Assembly (NCBI RefSeq): GCF_030445035.2
Contig: NC_080688.1
Coordinates: 67,489,449 to 67,553,448 of the forward strand
DNA: 64,000 bases
Direction of reading: 5' to 3'
Source: Dasypus novemcinctus
Lineage: Eukaryota; Chordata; Mammalia; Cingulata; Dasypodidae
Of the stretch, positions 35,213 to 47,439 are shown in pieces. Below the pieces are notes generated by a model that was not told where the DNA came from, searched no databases, and saw only the letters and a program-made list of their open reading frames with translations. Position 1 is the first letter of the stretch, and every line of letters starts with the position of its first letter. A program made the position numbers and the translations under genes.

Positions 35213-38200
35213 TAGGAATACCTTCTTTCTAGGAGCACTTGCATTTTAATTCACATTCATGCCTTAAGCAAAAGAGAAGTTCTAATGCTGGAATTTGAAG
35301 CAACTGTCTAGGCAGGTGGCTTTCTTGGGCTAAGAACTTTCCAGGGGGGAGTGTGGAGGGGGTGGGGGATCAGAGCCAGATAGCAAAAGGGGCAGCAGGC
35401 TGTAAAATAAAGACTAGAGCTGGGCATAGGAACCCTGGTTCCTAATTCTAGCTTCAAATGAGTAATAATTACGTGATCTTGAGCAAAAAGGTTTTCCACC
35501 TTCCCTCATCCACCAAAGATCCATCCCCCTGGCATCAGAGAGATAACAGCTGTGAAAATGCTTAGAATCCTACAAAGTGTCCCTAAAAGGCAAAGATTAG
35601 CCAGTTCTAGAGCATCCTGACAGTGTATTTCTTCCTTTCAAGGCAAGGGAAACACAGGTGTCTACAGATGGAGCAATTCTGTTCTCCAAACCCCAAGTCA
35701 AGATCCTTAGTTTGATAACAGGACTATCATGGACCTGTGGCTTTTGTGCAGTTGACAATCCAGCCATTCCCACGCCACTCTGAAAGTCTCTAACCCTCGT
35801 GTCATTTTGCTGAGACATAATCTGTGTTACTCATTGTCTGGACCGAACGTAGTGGGTGGCCAGCATCTGCACCCTAGGACAGCTTGCTGGTTTTCTCCTT
35901 GTTATAATGGAGGTAGTAACTAATACAGTGATTAAAAACTTCCTTTGTAAATAAATGCTCTATATTGATGAATGATGTGTGTGTACATTAAAGTATTTAT
36001 TTGCAATCAGGAGATTGGCCTGTAGTGGCCCTTTCTAGAAATCATCCAACATGCCCTAGAAGTGACTTCCTTTCATGGCAGTCTGAGTTTCCCATTCTTA
36101 GAAACTGCGGACTCCTGCAGCACCACCGGAGGACCCAGCAAGTCACCTGAGGGGGCCTGAAGCCAGGAATGAGACGTCACTGGCATTTTATTCAGGCATG
36201 GAAGCTAGTAGCAGTCAGAACTGCAACCACACCCTGCAGCGGTCCCGAGGCATGCAACAGAAACATAATTTGCACTTGGTGTGTTTATTTCCGTTCCACT
36301 AACCACCATTAACAGAGCCTAACAGAGCATGTGTGCTCTTCAGAATGCAAACCCACACTGAGTCCATGCCAAAGACAGTTGCAACAAATTGCATCACCTG
36401 GATTTTTTGTTTGTTTTTAATAGCAAGCCTATGTTGGCAGTGCAAATTGGCCAATTCTGTGCTATTAAAAACCCTTCCTGCTCTTTTCCCATTTTGTTCC
36501 AGGGATACACCAGAGCTGCCCAGAAGGAAGGAATTCAATCAGCATTAAAAGAATGCACTGAAGTCGTTTCCTACACCCCAGGGGAGATGTGAGTGGGAGG
36601 GGAGGACCCAACAGGCTGAGGACAGAGCCCTTTTTATGCGTCTGCTCCCCCAGGCCAAATGCTGGGTCTGGCTGACAAATGTTAGTGGGAGGAAAGGATG
36701 GAGGAGGGTGGCTGGAGAGTGAGGAGAGGCTTGGGTGGCAGCGTGGGGGTGAGGAGTGGGCCGGCCACTTCCTGAGGATTCATCCGGGCCCAGTTTCCAG
36801 CTGCCACCCCAGTGCCCAACCTGTCCACTTGGCTCTGGGTGTGGCCCACTGAATGCAGGGCGGGTTCTGCCACTGGACAAATGGGTGCTAGGCTTTCTAC
36901 TTTTCTTCTCTTCTGGAAGGCCTTGCAGTCTTGCTCAGGCAGCGGTGGGTGGCTGAGATTGTTATTCCTAATATTGATTTTTCTCACATACATATTGAGT
37001 TGTGGAAACAGCATTAGCTTATTTCCCCAAAGAGGTTGGGATCTGCCTTGGGAACAGTGAGAGATTGGGGGCAGAAAGGGCTGTGGGTGGGACTGGTCAT
37101 CATTTTGCCCTTACTAGAACACCTATCCCTGGCCATAAACATTATCTAGCCCAGCTGTTCTCTTTGCTGGACCCTCCAATCAAATATCTGCCCTGCTGAG
37201 CTGAAGGTCATCTTATTTCTCTGATGTCTCTCCCTAGTCAGTCACAAAATGTTTTTCTCCTAGACCCCTCCTCTCTTCTGAAATGGGACGTGGCTCCCAC
37301 TCTGGACTTGCCCAGGGTTTGGGCTGTGGTGACCTTGAAGTCCTGCATGCTGGTACCTCTATGTGACCACCCACTTCCCTGGGCTCATTTTGGAAGGTGA
37401 CTTCACCACTGTCAGCCTACCTCCCAGTTATGAATAGCGCCAGATCTCAGGTCTACATTCAAGCTATTCATAAGAGGGGTCCTCTACAGGCCTCTGGGGG
37501 TGCTTCAGTGGCCCAAGTCCCTCTGAAAGCCCCAGGTGCCAAAGCACAGGGTCTCAAAGGGATGGTGGGAAAGCAGGCATGGGTATGGGATCAAGTCTAC
37601 CCTACAAGAGGCTCCATGATATTTTATACCTGCTAAGGTATAACTCCCTAGGACATTGCTTGCATACACTAGAGGCTCAGTAATGTAGAAGGATGACCTG
37701 GATGTTCCAGGACCATCTGGGTTCTACAGAAATGATAGGTGTTTTTATGAATAAAATATTTCAAACCCATGGGACTCTGAATTTACATAGTTAATATAAA
37801 CTGTGCATTTAGAGAGCTTTAAAAATTGAAAAAATTCTGAGAAAAGATAGGTTCCAGGCTGGCACTGTGGGAGGGTATTCAAACCAAATGGACACGTCCT
37901 GGCATCATAGTTTCCCTGGTTTCCAGTTCTGGCAATCTTGTTGGGCCTCATTCTCCCCTCCCCTGATCTGTAAAGGAGGGTAACTGCCCTATCTTACAGT
38001 ATAGCGAGTCCAATATATGTGACATTTTTCTGAAATGAGGTAGTTAAGTGAGGCATTTAAGCTAGAGGACCAGAAGCCCCCCAGGTCTGAGGTCTCTGGA
38101 GGTAGGTGGAGAAGATTCTTTCCCTGCATTGGGCCTTATAGTCTGTGTTGTACTCTCAGGAGTCATCCCATTTGTGTAGTCTTTTCCGGTCAAAATAAAA

Positions 38201-38960
38201 CGTTACTCAAGCAACAGAGATTTTTGCTCCATTTTTACCTGTATTTAAAAGCAACTCAAACTATGCAGCCCATGAAGTCCCTGAAAAACCTGACCTGACT
38301 GACCAGTCTGGCAGCAAAGAGATCATCATAGGTTTGGAAAAGTCTAGAAGTACATTTCTTCAGCTCTGGCTTCTGATCCCCGTGTAGATGAGAGTGGATG
38401 CAGATCTGGCAGAGAAGAGGACTGAGAACTCAGATATCTTTTGCCACCTTTCAATAACAGGGAGTAAACTAATCTAAGGATGACCTTTAGCCAAGAAGAG
38501 TTTCTCAAAATCCTGTGAAAGAAAGCATTACCCCTCCCCTTCCTGAAGCTGGCAGGTGATAGTTCTGAAGACCTCTAGTTTCTTCATGGAACCAAAGTCA
38601 AACAGGAAAGCCACAGAAAAATGAGACTTCCTAGAAATGTGCAGGTGGCAGATGTCCTGTTTTCAAATAGAATCTTACTTGGCACCCAAGAAATAGAATC
38701 TTAGCTTAATTCATTGTTTCACAAATAACATAGCATCTTTCACCAGATTCTGAGACAACTTGATGGAGCTGCCTGGTTTATGGACAGTCTGTCATAGTTG
38801 GGAAGTGCTGGTCAGCCCTTGGAGTACAGTGGTTTGGCAGGCTGGCAGCAAAGAGATAATCATAGAGTACCTGAAAACTGCAGGAGACAGTATTGTAAAA
38901 AAGGGGACCTGAAGTTTCAGGACTTTTGACTGTATTATCTCAGTTAGAACGTGAGCTGGG
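35213..38960. other. Intergenic, no recognised gene
   Basis: Mostly single-copy-looking DNA. A short MIR-like piece may lie near 37945-38000. A 24-base word occurs twice (38308-38331 and 38842-38865). No coding gene supported. Confidence 0.5.
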
Positions 38961-38969
38961 CAAGGAGGC

Positions 38970-39125
38970 AGCATAGAGCAGGGGTGATGAACATGGGCAC
39001 TAGAATCTCACTGAGCTGTGACCTTGGGCAGAATCAGTCATCTCTGAGATGGTTTTCTCATCTGCAAAAGACGGGGTACTACTTCCCTCAGAGTTTAAGG
39101 ATTAAATGAGACCATATAAAACATT
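38970..39125 (+). mobile_element. MIR SINE relic
   Basis: Landmarks in order: GGCACTAGAATCTCACTGAG, CTGTGACCTTGGGCAGA, TTTTCTCATCTGCAAAAG, GGATTAAATGAGACCATA. This is a well-preserved MIR in sense orientation. Confidence 0.85.
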
Positions 39126-39276
39126 TAGTAGTTCTCAAAAAGTTATTTTTAGCTACTTAAAAGCATTTCTCTATCACTTGCTCATAGAACGTCTGTTACA
39201 TAGTACTGCTAAAATTGACTGGCCAAACGAGGGCTCAGTTTTCTGTTTGGATCTGTAGAGTTAAACATTAATCTAA

Positions 39277-39350
39277 AGCAGTGGTTCTCAATAGGGGCAA
39301 TTTCTCAGGAGGTACCTGAGAATTGTGGTGAGGTCCAAGTGTCAAAAAGC
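39277..39350 (+). mobile_element. MER20-like hAT fragment
   Basis: GCAGTGGTTCTCAATAGGGG followed by CAATTTCTCAGGAGG resembles the MER20 start. Only the 5' portion is recognisable. Confidence 0.45.
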
Positions 39351-39529
39351 CAATGAATTGGAAGGCAGAGAACATCACAGTTTGGGGATTATGTTAGCTG
39401 GAGAGCTAACTCCCAGCAGGCCTGGAAAAAAGGCACTGTGTATTAGTAAAATCGATGAGCTCTGTTCTCCATTTTCTTTCCTAGACTTTCTGGGATAAGG
39501 TAAACTACTTATGAAGAATCAAGAGACTA

Positions 39530-40956
39530 TGGTAGGTGGAGACCCACACAATAACCAAAAGAATATTGAATTCCCATCCTGGGAAGTCCTGCTACGTTCT
39601 CTAATAGAGCAGCAAGAATTCCCAAAATACATGGGCAGTGCCTAGCGAAGGAGGACAGACAATTACACTAGGTCCTTGATATTGGTGGTTGTACTTATGA
39701 ACCTTTTCTTGTGAAATTGAAACAGCCTAGTATTATATATTGCCTAAGAGTTACCTCCTGAAAATCTCCTTGTTCAAATGTGGCTCTCTCAAAGCAACTC
39801 AGCATATAAATGCACTACCTCCCTCCCCTGCCCCTTAGTGTGGGACAAGACTACCGGGGATGAACCTCCCTGGTACCAAGTGATTATTACCAAGTGCCAA
39901 TAGTGATGTATTTGGAAACAGACCTTGACCAAAAGGGGTAAATATTAAATATAAATGAGTTTTTATGGCTAAGAGATTTCAGAGTGAGTTGGGAGGTCAT
40001 TCCAAAGGTTACACTTATGCATGTTTTAGCAGAATCTCAAGCAGTGCCTCAAGCAGTAGGGCTCCTGAGGGCTCTAGAGACATCTAGGCACCATAAACAG
40101 GGCAGGCAAGCTCAGGAATTCAGCATCCTGTCAATGGGCCTTATTTTGGAATATATGCTTCCCAATGTAACATTCATTTATAATTTCCCTACATAGGGCT
40201 CTTCTGCCCCTTTTATTTGAACCTATAATTAGCACTATATTCATTAAATAGCAGAAACTTAAATCTTTGGTCTGTTCATATGCCAGTTGAGCCCTGAATC
40301 TCAGCAGAGTTGTAACACCTACTCTTCAGTTCACTGGACTTGCCCAGGACAACTAACAAAATGATGATGATGGACAATGCCCATCCCCCAAAACAGAGTA
40401 TCCACAACTGCAAGCAAAACAGTTCCATCCATCTGCCCCATGGAATCTAAGGCCCCTCCTGATCAGAAACAGAGTGGGAGCAGTATCCTAAACTCCTCAA
40501 TATTGAGGAATGAACAAAAGGGGGGAATGCAACTATGGACTAAAGTAGACATTATTATTCTAGCAATGGAAGAACTTGTATGATTGATATAAAGGCAGTG
40601 GCTATCAGAGGTTTTGAGGGGAGGGAGAATAGGTATAACATAGGGCATTTTTGGGACATTGGAATTGCCCTGTATGACATTGCAATGATGGATACAGGCC
40701 ATTAGACATTTTGCCAAAACCTATAAAATTGTGCTATAAAAGTAGAGCTATACAAACCATAATGTAGACTGTGGACCATAGTTAGTAGCAATACTTCAAT
40801 ATATGCTCATCAATTTCAACAAATGTAGCACACTAATGAAAGATGTTAATGGGGAAAGTGGGAAGAGAAGAAGGTAGGACATATGGGAATTCTTTATTTT
40901 TGATGTAACATTTTTGTAATCGAAAGCTTTTTTAAAAATAAAAATAAATTTTTAAA
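39530..40956 (+). mobile_element. TSD-flanked retroposed unit, probable 5'-truncated LINE 3' region
   Basis: Exact 13-bp duplication AATCAAGAGACTA at 39517-39529 and 40957-40969 brackets 1427 bp ending in an A-rich tail (40930-40956), the hallmarks of L1-mediated retroposition in sense orientation. The 3' part (CAAATGTAGCACACTAATGA, then GACATATGGGAATTCTTTAT) resembles L1-type 3' UTR text. No ORF2 peptide is seen, so it is 5'-truncated or a retroposed non-coding RNA. Confidence 0.75.
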
Positions 40957-40969
40957 AATCAAGAGACTA

Positions 40970-42290
40970 AACATGAAGTAATGGGGAGTTTCTTTGATCC
41001 TGGGAAAAAAACCGGTTCCTGAGAAAGTCCACAAAGTTATTTGGCTGGGCCAATATCTGTTCTTGATATGGTCCCAAAGATGAATTAAAAACCAAGTGAA
41101 AATTCTGTTTAGACCACAGTTTGGCAGAGCAATTCAGTGCCTATGAATCTGCAAATGAATTTTGAAACAAGCATTGATGCCTTAACTTAGCTCAAGTCAC
41201 TTATGGTCATGATAGTCTGAGAATATAAATTAACCCTATTATAATAGAAAGTGCTACTGAAATTTTTGGATTGACATGTGTGGGAGTTACAGAACCAGAG
41301 TTAAATGAAAAAACATTCATACCTTAGTTGTAAGCAAATAAAACATTTTCCATGGTATCTTTCTAAAAATGCTTTTATAATAGACGTGGAATTTTTTTTT
41401 TTTTTTTTTTTAACCTTAAGCCACTTAGTTAAAACTCTTAACCCTCAGCTTTTCCCTCTGTAAAATGGAGGGAAAAATGTACTCCATGGGGCTGTTGTAA
41501 AGATCAAATCAGGTTATTCCCCTGAGCTCACTTTATACTAACTAGGTCACACAACTGAAGGTAGTGTTATAAAACTCAAAGACTCTTTTTACTTTACACT
41601 GCTCTTCAATATTTTTCAGGTTCCTGCTGGATTTTAAAAAGAACCAGAGCATAAGAGGGATGCTACGTGGGAAAGCAAATTAGTTATTTTAAAGCATCTC
41701 TAGGTTGAGTTACTGGAGTTTCAGAGGCCTCAGAGGTAGTTATTTCTGTTTTACCGATAAAGGAAATAATACTCAGTACTTAAAGTACATAATCTACATA
41801 ATATGGGGTTAGATGCCCTCTAATGAAGTTGGAAAACAAGGGACATAACTTGAAATGGAGGTGCAAAGCTGGAGAATAAGATGAAATTCTACAATTGCTA
41901 TGCCTGGAAGCTCTGGAGGCCTAATCAGGAGAAGTTTAAAGGTATACACTGAATTCCCTTGAATGGTATACTTGGATTTAAAGACCTCTCTTTAAATTGA
42001 TATAAGTGATTCCATCTTTTACGTAGCAGGATTATCTAAGGATACCCAAATGGCGGTGGAGACTGGAGGGATGGCGGAAGGACGCTATTCCTGGGAAAAA
42101 GATAAAAGATCACCTGAAAGGTTGAGGAAATGGAATAGAAACATCAAGAAAAGATGCTATTTTTATAATCCTTGACCACAAATACAATCTTTGACAGAAG
42201 GGTATAATTTTTCAGAAAGCACAAGGAACCACCTCCTTGGGAGGAGTAAACAATATTTGACCTTGACTCAAGCATTCTTACACAAACCCC
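40970..42290. other. Intergenic, mostly unrecognised
   Basis: AT-rich with a T-run (41394-41413). Apart from the MIR relic at 41418-41520, no gene or repeat is recognised. Confidence 0.5.
41418..41520 (+). mobile_element. MIR SINE relic (core)
   Basis: CCTCAGCTTTTCCCTCTGTA continues into AAATGGAGGGAAAAATG and GGGCTGTTGTAAAGATCAAA, the MIR core. Confidence 0.75.
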
Positions 42291-42379
42291 CTTTTTTTTT
42301 AAAGGAGGTCCTGGGAAATGAACCGGGGACCTCATACATGGGAAGCATGTGCTCAACAACTGAGCTACACCCACTCCCA
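42291..42379 (-). mobile_element. Monomeric tRNA-type SINE
   Basis: T-run (42292-42300) then an antisense module GGAGGTCCTGGGAAATGAAC ... CTGAGCTACACCCACTCCC. No DAS body. Confidence 0.82.
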
Positions 42380-43357
42380 CACAAGCTCCTAGTCATGAGA
42401 ATAAGATCTCATTGGTTTTCATGGGGTTCAAGAAAAGCCACTGTAGCATAGGCCAGGAAATGCAGCCAGAAACTTTTGGAGTCTGCTTTCTCTACTTCAC
42501 ATGAGAAGGGGGTTATTGAAATATGAATGAGTAACCGTTGTTTTTACTGAAAAGACAAACTGAAAAGACAAACATAGGAAGATCTGGAGCTTCCAAAAAA
42601 GAAACATCCTAAGCAATACCACTGGCTTACTTAACTTAGTAAATGTGCAAAGTTTCCAAGAAACGTAAATTCAGTATTTCACAGAATAGTGAAGAAAAGC
42701 TGCTGCATAGTTAATCCAACCACGAGTCCACTCATAGGCCAACCTGGGTTTTATTAATGACAAAGATTTAAAAAAATTCTTTTAATTGAGGTAGTATAGA
42801 CTGTTGAAGTATCTTTAAGAGCAATTTCAAGACACTGATAAAATTATTTTCACATACACAATTCTTAAAATTATTTCCAGTAAGTTCATGTTCTAGTCTT
42901 TACCAACAGAGAAGAAAATGAACTCAATTATTTTGGTAGTCTGTCTCGAAGTGTGGTTTTAAAAGGTCTTACTTTCAGAAAATTTTACTTCATGAACTAT
43001 ACTCAGTAACTTAATAATAGGCATGCAAATTTCATATTAATGCTATTATATATTTTTGTCACCTAGTAATGAACTCAACATTTTAAATATTAGTTAAAGC
43101 CACAAGTTTCCAACTATTCCCACAATCCTTTCTGAAACTTTTAGCTTTCCAGTTTTAAAGTACAACTTCTAGTTCCCAAACTCCAGCATTTTCTACCTAT
43201 GATTCGGGTGGACTGTAACCCTTTCCCCATCCCCCCAATTCATCTCGTTATAATGCCTTGGTAATTTATGCGAATTGTGGTAACTGTCAAAAACTGCACT
43301 GTGCTTGCTTCTGATCTTGGGCAAATGTCGTAGAACAGATATGAGCTTTGGTGCTTT
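42380..43357. other. Intergenic, nothing recognised
   Basis: AT-rich, no coding or repeat signal I can support. Confidence 0.5.
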
Positions 43358-43373
43358 AAAATACATTACCTTA

Positions 43374-43779
43374 GGGAAGCGGACTTGGCCCAGTGGTTGG
43401 GGCATCCGTCTACCACATGGGAGGTCCGGGGTTCAAACCCCGGGCCTCCTTGACCTGTGTGGAGCTGCCTCAATGTTCAGTGCTGATGCGCGCAAGGAGT
43501 GCCGTGCCACACAGGGGTGTCCCCGGCGAAGGGAGCCCCAAGCGCAAGGAGTGCGCCTGTAAGGAGAGCCACCCAGTGCAGCCTGCCTAGGAATGGTGCC
43601 GTCCACACGGAGAGCTGACACAGCAAGATGATGCAACAAAAAGAAACACAGATTCCCGTGCCGCTGACAACAACAGAAGTGGACAAAGATGCAGCAAGCG
43701 GACACAGAGAACAGACAACCAGGGCGGGGGTAGGGGAGTGGGAAAGGGGAGAGAAATAAATAAATAAATCTTTAAAAAA
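43374..43779 (+). mobile_element. DAS-SINE, full length, TSD
   Basis: Sense copy with A box TGGCCCAGTGG and B box GGTTCAAACCC. Flanks AAAATACATTACCTTA (43358-43373) and AAAATACAATACCTTA (43780-43795) form a 16-bp TSD with one mismatch. Confidence 0.95.
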
Positions 43780-44402
43780 AAAATACAATACCTTAAAACT
43801 TATTTTCCGGTTTAATTACTATAGTTCCAGGATCGTGTAAAAACCCTCAAATTTCCATTTCAAATACAGGCTATTTGGGACATTTTAATTTCCATCTGAC
43901 TATCTCTGGAGCATAGGTCACCTTGCATTTTGGGGTTCTGTGCAGTCTTTGTGATGGTGTGACTAGCTTTTCTCATCTTGATGTTCAGTATTAATGTGTT
44001 TTAAATTATGTATAACATTGCTAGAGGCTTTGGGTAAACATGGAAATATTGCTGGTAGGCATTGAGGAGGAAAGGCTTATATAATTTTGACCTATTTACT
44101 ATCCCTTCTTAAACAAGCGTCTTGTTACTAAGCTATTTCTTTTCAGTTTTTGTTGTATATTCAGATGAATATTATAGGCTACTCCTTAGGAACTTCATAT
44201 TTAAAAGGGCATTTATGCACATGCTCTTAAAAAGATTGAAGGTTTATTATTTTAAATAAATTAAAGGGAACCAGGAAGATTATTTTCACCACTCATTTTA
44301 GGCATCAGGTTGTAAACACTCCCATTTTCCATGAGACTTATGAATAAGGGTCTATACCATCCTGAGAGCCTAGAAATATGTGGTTTCTCTTCACCTGTTT
44401 TT

Positions 44403-44826
44403 CCTTTACCCCCCCCCCCCACTGCAGTTTTTGCTGTGTCTATTCACTGTGTGATCTTCTGTATCTATTTCTCTTTTTGTCTTCTCTTCCCATTTTTTCT
44501 CCTCTAGGATTCACTGGGATTTGATCCTGGGGACCTCTGATGTGGAGAGAGGTTCCCTGTCACCTGTGCCACCTCATTTCCTGGTTTCTGCTGTGCTTCA
44601 CCTTGACTCTTCCTTTTGTCTGTTGCATCATCATCTTGCTGCATGATTCATTTGTGTGGGCTCTCGGCTTGCCGCACAGCACTTGTCTCGCCGCACGGGT
44701 ACTCACGCAGGTACTCGGCTCACCACACAGGCACGCTTTCTCTTTTCACCAGGAGGCTCCAGGGATCAAACCCAGGTTCTCCCATTTGGTAGGTGGAAAC
44801 CCTATCACTTGAGCCACATCTGCTTC
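44403..44826 (-). mobile_element. Long DAS-SINE variant with internal tRNA-like module
   Basis: Antisense, about 424 bp. The tail side has a C-run (44408-44420). The middle has GGGATTTGATCCTGGGGACC, a second tRNA-like block matching the copy at 22759-23184. The terminal head ends CTGCTTCCC. Flanks CTCTTCACCTGTTTTT and CTCTTCAAGTGTTTTT suggest a 16-bp TSD with two mismatches. Confidence 0.8.
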
Positions 44827-44829
44827 CCT

Positions 44830-45606
44830 CTTCAAGTGTTTTTATCTTTTGCCTTCCAACCCTTATCTCTGAGCAATGAACTTTACTCACTATTGAAAAA
44901 TCTAGTCACATCCACCCTGCTGAAGTTCTCTCATACTGGTATACAAATGCTATCTTTTAAATTAAATGTAAAAGCAAAGAAACACTAATATATAGAGGCA
45001 GTATAGAAAACCCCTATGAGAGGTTATTTAACATTCTTTTACATTTTTAAATGATTTCAGTCAGCTGAAGAAACTTAACACAACGTAGGAATGTCAGTTT
45101 AAAAAGGATAGCTATGCAATCTTTTATTAAATACAATCTCATTAGGTTTGTCAACATCCCTATTTCGTCAGTGCTCCAACTGCCCACAATTATATTAATA
45201 ACTAATTGCAAATGGTTAAGTTATGGAATAGTCCCAAGAGAATGTTACAGCCAAACATTAAACTATGAGTGGAAGTATTCCAATGTGGAAAAGGTGTTCA
45301 CAAGGTATTAAGTGAAAAAGTAAGCAAGAAAATTATTTTTATAACCACTTTCTACTCCCATTATTTATAAAGTTTTGGAATGAAAAAAGTGGGGTGGCTA
45401 ACAGATTTAGAACACCAGTACCTGGCTTTCTGCTAACATATTCACTGATGAAAATTTAATCTGCAAAAACAAGTATCTGTACCTATTTTCTAAATCTGAT
45501 TATTCTAGCCTTCTTCACTCTTGCTAAAAACTTAGTTTACAAAGGGATTCTTCTGACAAAATCCTTTGTGAAAAGGGAATAATGTAGAATCCTCCCTAAT
45601 AGGTTT
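44830..45606. other. Intergenic, nothing recognised
   Basis: AT-rich, no supportable gene or repeat. Confidence 0.5.
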
Positions 45607-45843
45607 GCCATTCCCAGGCAGGTTGCACTTTTTTTGTGCTGGGCGGCTCTCCTTACAGGGCGCACTCCTTGTGTGTGGGGCTCCCCTATGAGGGGGACAC
45701 CCCTCCGTGGCAGGGCACTCCTTGTGCGCATCAGTACTGTGCATGGGCCAGCTCATCACAAGGGTCAGGAGGCCCTGGGTTTGAACCTTGGAACTCCCAT
45801 GTGGTAGGCGGACGCCCTACCCATTGGGCCAAATCCACTTCCC
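45607..45843 (-). mobile_element. DAS-SINE lacking its 3' part and tail
   Basis: Antisense copy whose head is complete (ends near 45843), but the sequence begins abruptly at the body word CCATTCCCAGGCAGG. The usual 180-bp 3' portion and the A-tail are missing. No TSD found. Confidence 0.88.
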
Positions 45844-46676
45844 ATGCTTAATTCTTGATATTTACATTGCAGATGATCCAGTGTTGTGTGGCTCACCCAT
45901 GATAAGAGTTCCTGAAGCTTCTCTTCCCTAAATACTTCAATAATAAAATTTAACACTGCCAAGTGAGGAAAGGCAAATCCAGACTTAGAACTAGAATAAA
46001 TGCTCATCAGTTTTGCTAACATTAATTTCAGACCTATTCTTGGCATACGAGGATAAGGAAAATAAAGCTTCAAGGTTGTTTTCAAGGTTCCTTGAAGGAC
46101 ATATATTAGGTGAAAGTTATAAAATTCATATTCTCTCATAATTCAATCTAACCTGGAACTGTGTAAGTACTAAAACACTCAATAATTTAACTTTCATACT
46201 TCAGAGGCTATCATAAAATTAGCAAAATAATTCCAGGGGCACTGGTTTTGCCTGTCATCGCATCTATGTAACTCTTCTTCTAGTACAGCCTAAGAACTGC
46301 CTAAAACCTTCAATGAAATGACTTACTCTGGCTGTGCAATACCACTGAGTACTAAGGATGAAGAGAACTTGTTTTTTTTTTTTTTTTAAAACAACCTTAG
46401 AAATGTTGTTATTCTTGCCTTTAAACAAAATGGCAATAATTTACTCCAATCAGTTTCATTAATGGCATAATACTGTCAACCCTGAAACCTTTCAGAGGGT
46501 ACACACCAACTGAAAGTTAAAAGATTTTCACCTTCATATTAGAAAAAAATTAGTTTTACAGATTTAGTGATAAAAAAGATAAAATTCCATCTTAAAAAAA
46601 GGGATACAAACTGTGTAGGACTTAACTAGTATGAAGTCAGGATTTTGGTTAACATTATTGTATAAAAAGTCATTTG
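45844..46676. other. Intergenic, nothing recognised
   Basis: A minus-strand open frame of about 85 codons (45850-46139) reads into the SINE and shows no family I know. There is a T-run at 46371-46387. Confidence 0.5.
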
Positions 46677-46681
46677 TTGTT

Positions 46682-47131
46682 TGTAGTGGTTTGAAACTAT
46701 ATACCCCAGAAAAACAAGTTCTTAAATTTAACCCATTCTTGTGGGCATGAACCCATGGTAAATAGAGGACCTTTTGATGAGGTTACTTCAGTTAAGGTGT
46801 GGTCCACTTCAGTCAGGAGAGGTCTTAATCCTCTCACTGGACTCCTTTATAAGCAGAGCAAAATTCAGACAGAGAGAAACCACAAAGGAAAGAGCCAGAA
46901 GCTGAAATCAAGTGAACCTGAAAGAGAAGGGGGAGACCAGGAAACTCCTGCCAAGTGACAAGCTAAGGGCAAAGGATCTCCAGCAGCCAGCCCCAGAATG
47001 CCAGTCTTTGGGGAGAAAGCATGGCCTTGATGTGGACTCTCTTAGCCTCACAACGATAGGCAAATAAATTCCCATTGTTTAAGCCAAATGATTGCATGAT
47101 ATTTGCTCGAGCAGCCCAGGAAACTAAAATA
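46682..47131 (+). mobile_element. Solo LTR (ERVL/MaLR-like)
   Basis: About 450 bp from TGTAGTGGTTTGAAAC to GGAAACTAAAATA. It has a TATA-like CTTTATAAGCAG (near 46845) and AATAAA (near 47062-47067). The terminal CA seems mutated and no clear 5-bp TSD was found. It ends about 300 bp from the inferred MEX3C 3' end and is oriented toward it. Confidence 0.72.
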
Positions 47132-47439
47132 CTTTATTTACAATTAGGTCAGTAGTGATTTATGTGTGGTCACCTACACAAACATGCAATTAAATAATCT
47201 AAAGACCTAGCTTAAATCTCTAATTTTACTATAATGTAAATTCACTTAAAGTGAAAGCTAGTCAGATAGGAGCATAAGTGGCACAGTTAATACTAAAGAG
47301 TACTCTAAAAAAAATCACTATACTACCAGAAGAAAACAGATAAGGAAACTTTGTAAAAGGAAATTTTCAATTCTGATAAATAGCTATCTTCCAGTCTAAA
47401 CTGTTAATGATTAGATGAAAAACACCAAGGAGAATACAT
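47132..47439. other. Short gap between LTR and MEX3C 3' end
   Basis: AT-rich, no recognised element; includes the GT-rich downstream element of the MEX3C polyadenylation site at 47418-47435. Confidence 0.5.

Noticed and set aside
45765..46139. 124-codon minus-strand open frame
   Set aside because: The C-terminal third is SINE; the remainder matches no family I know and such lengths are expected by chance in 64 kb.
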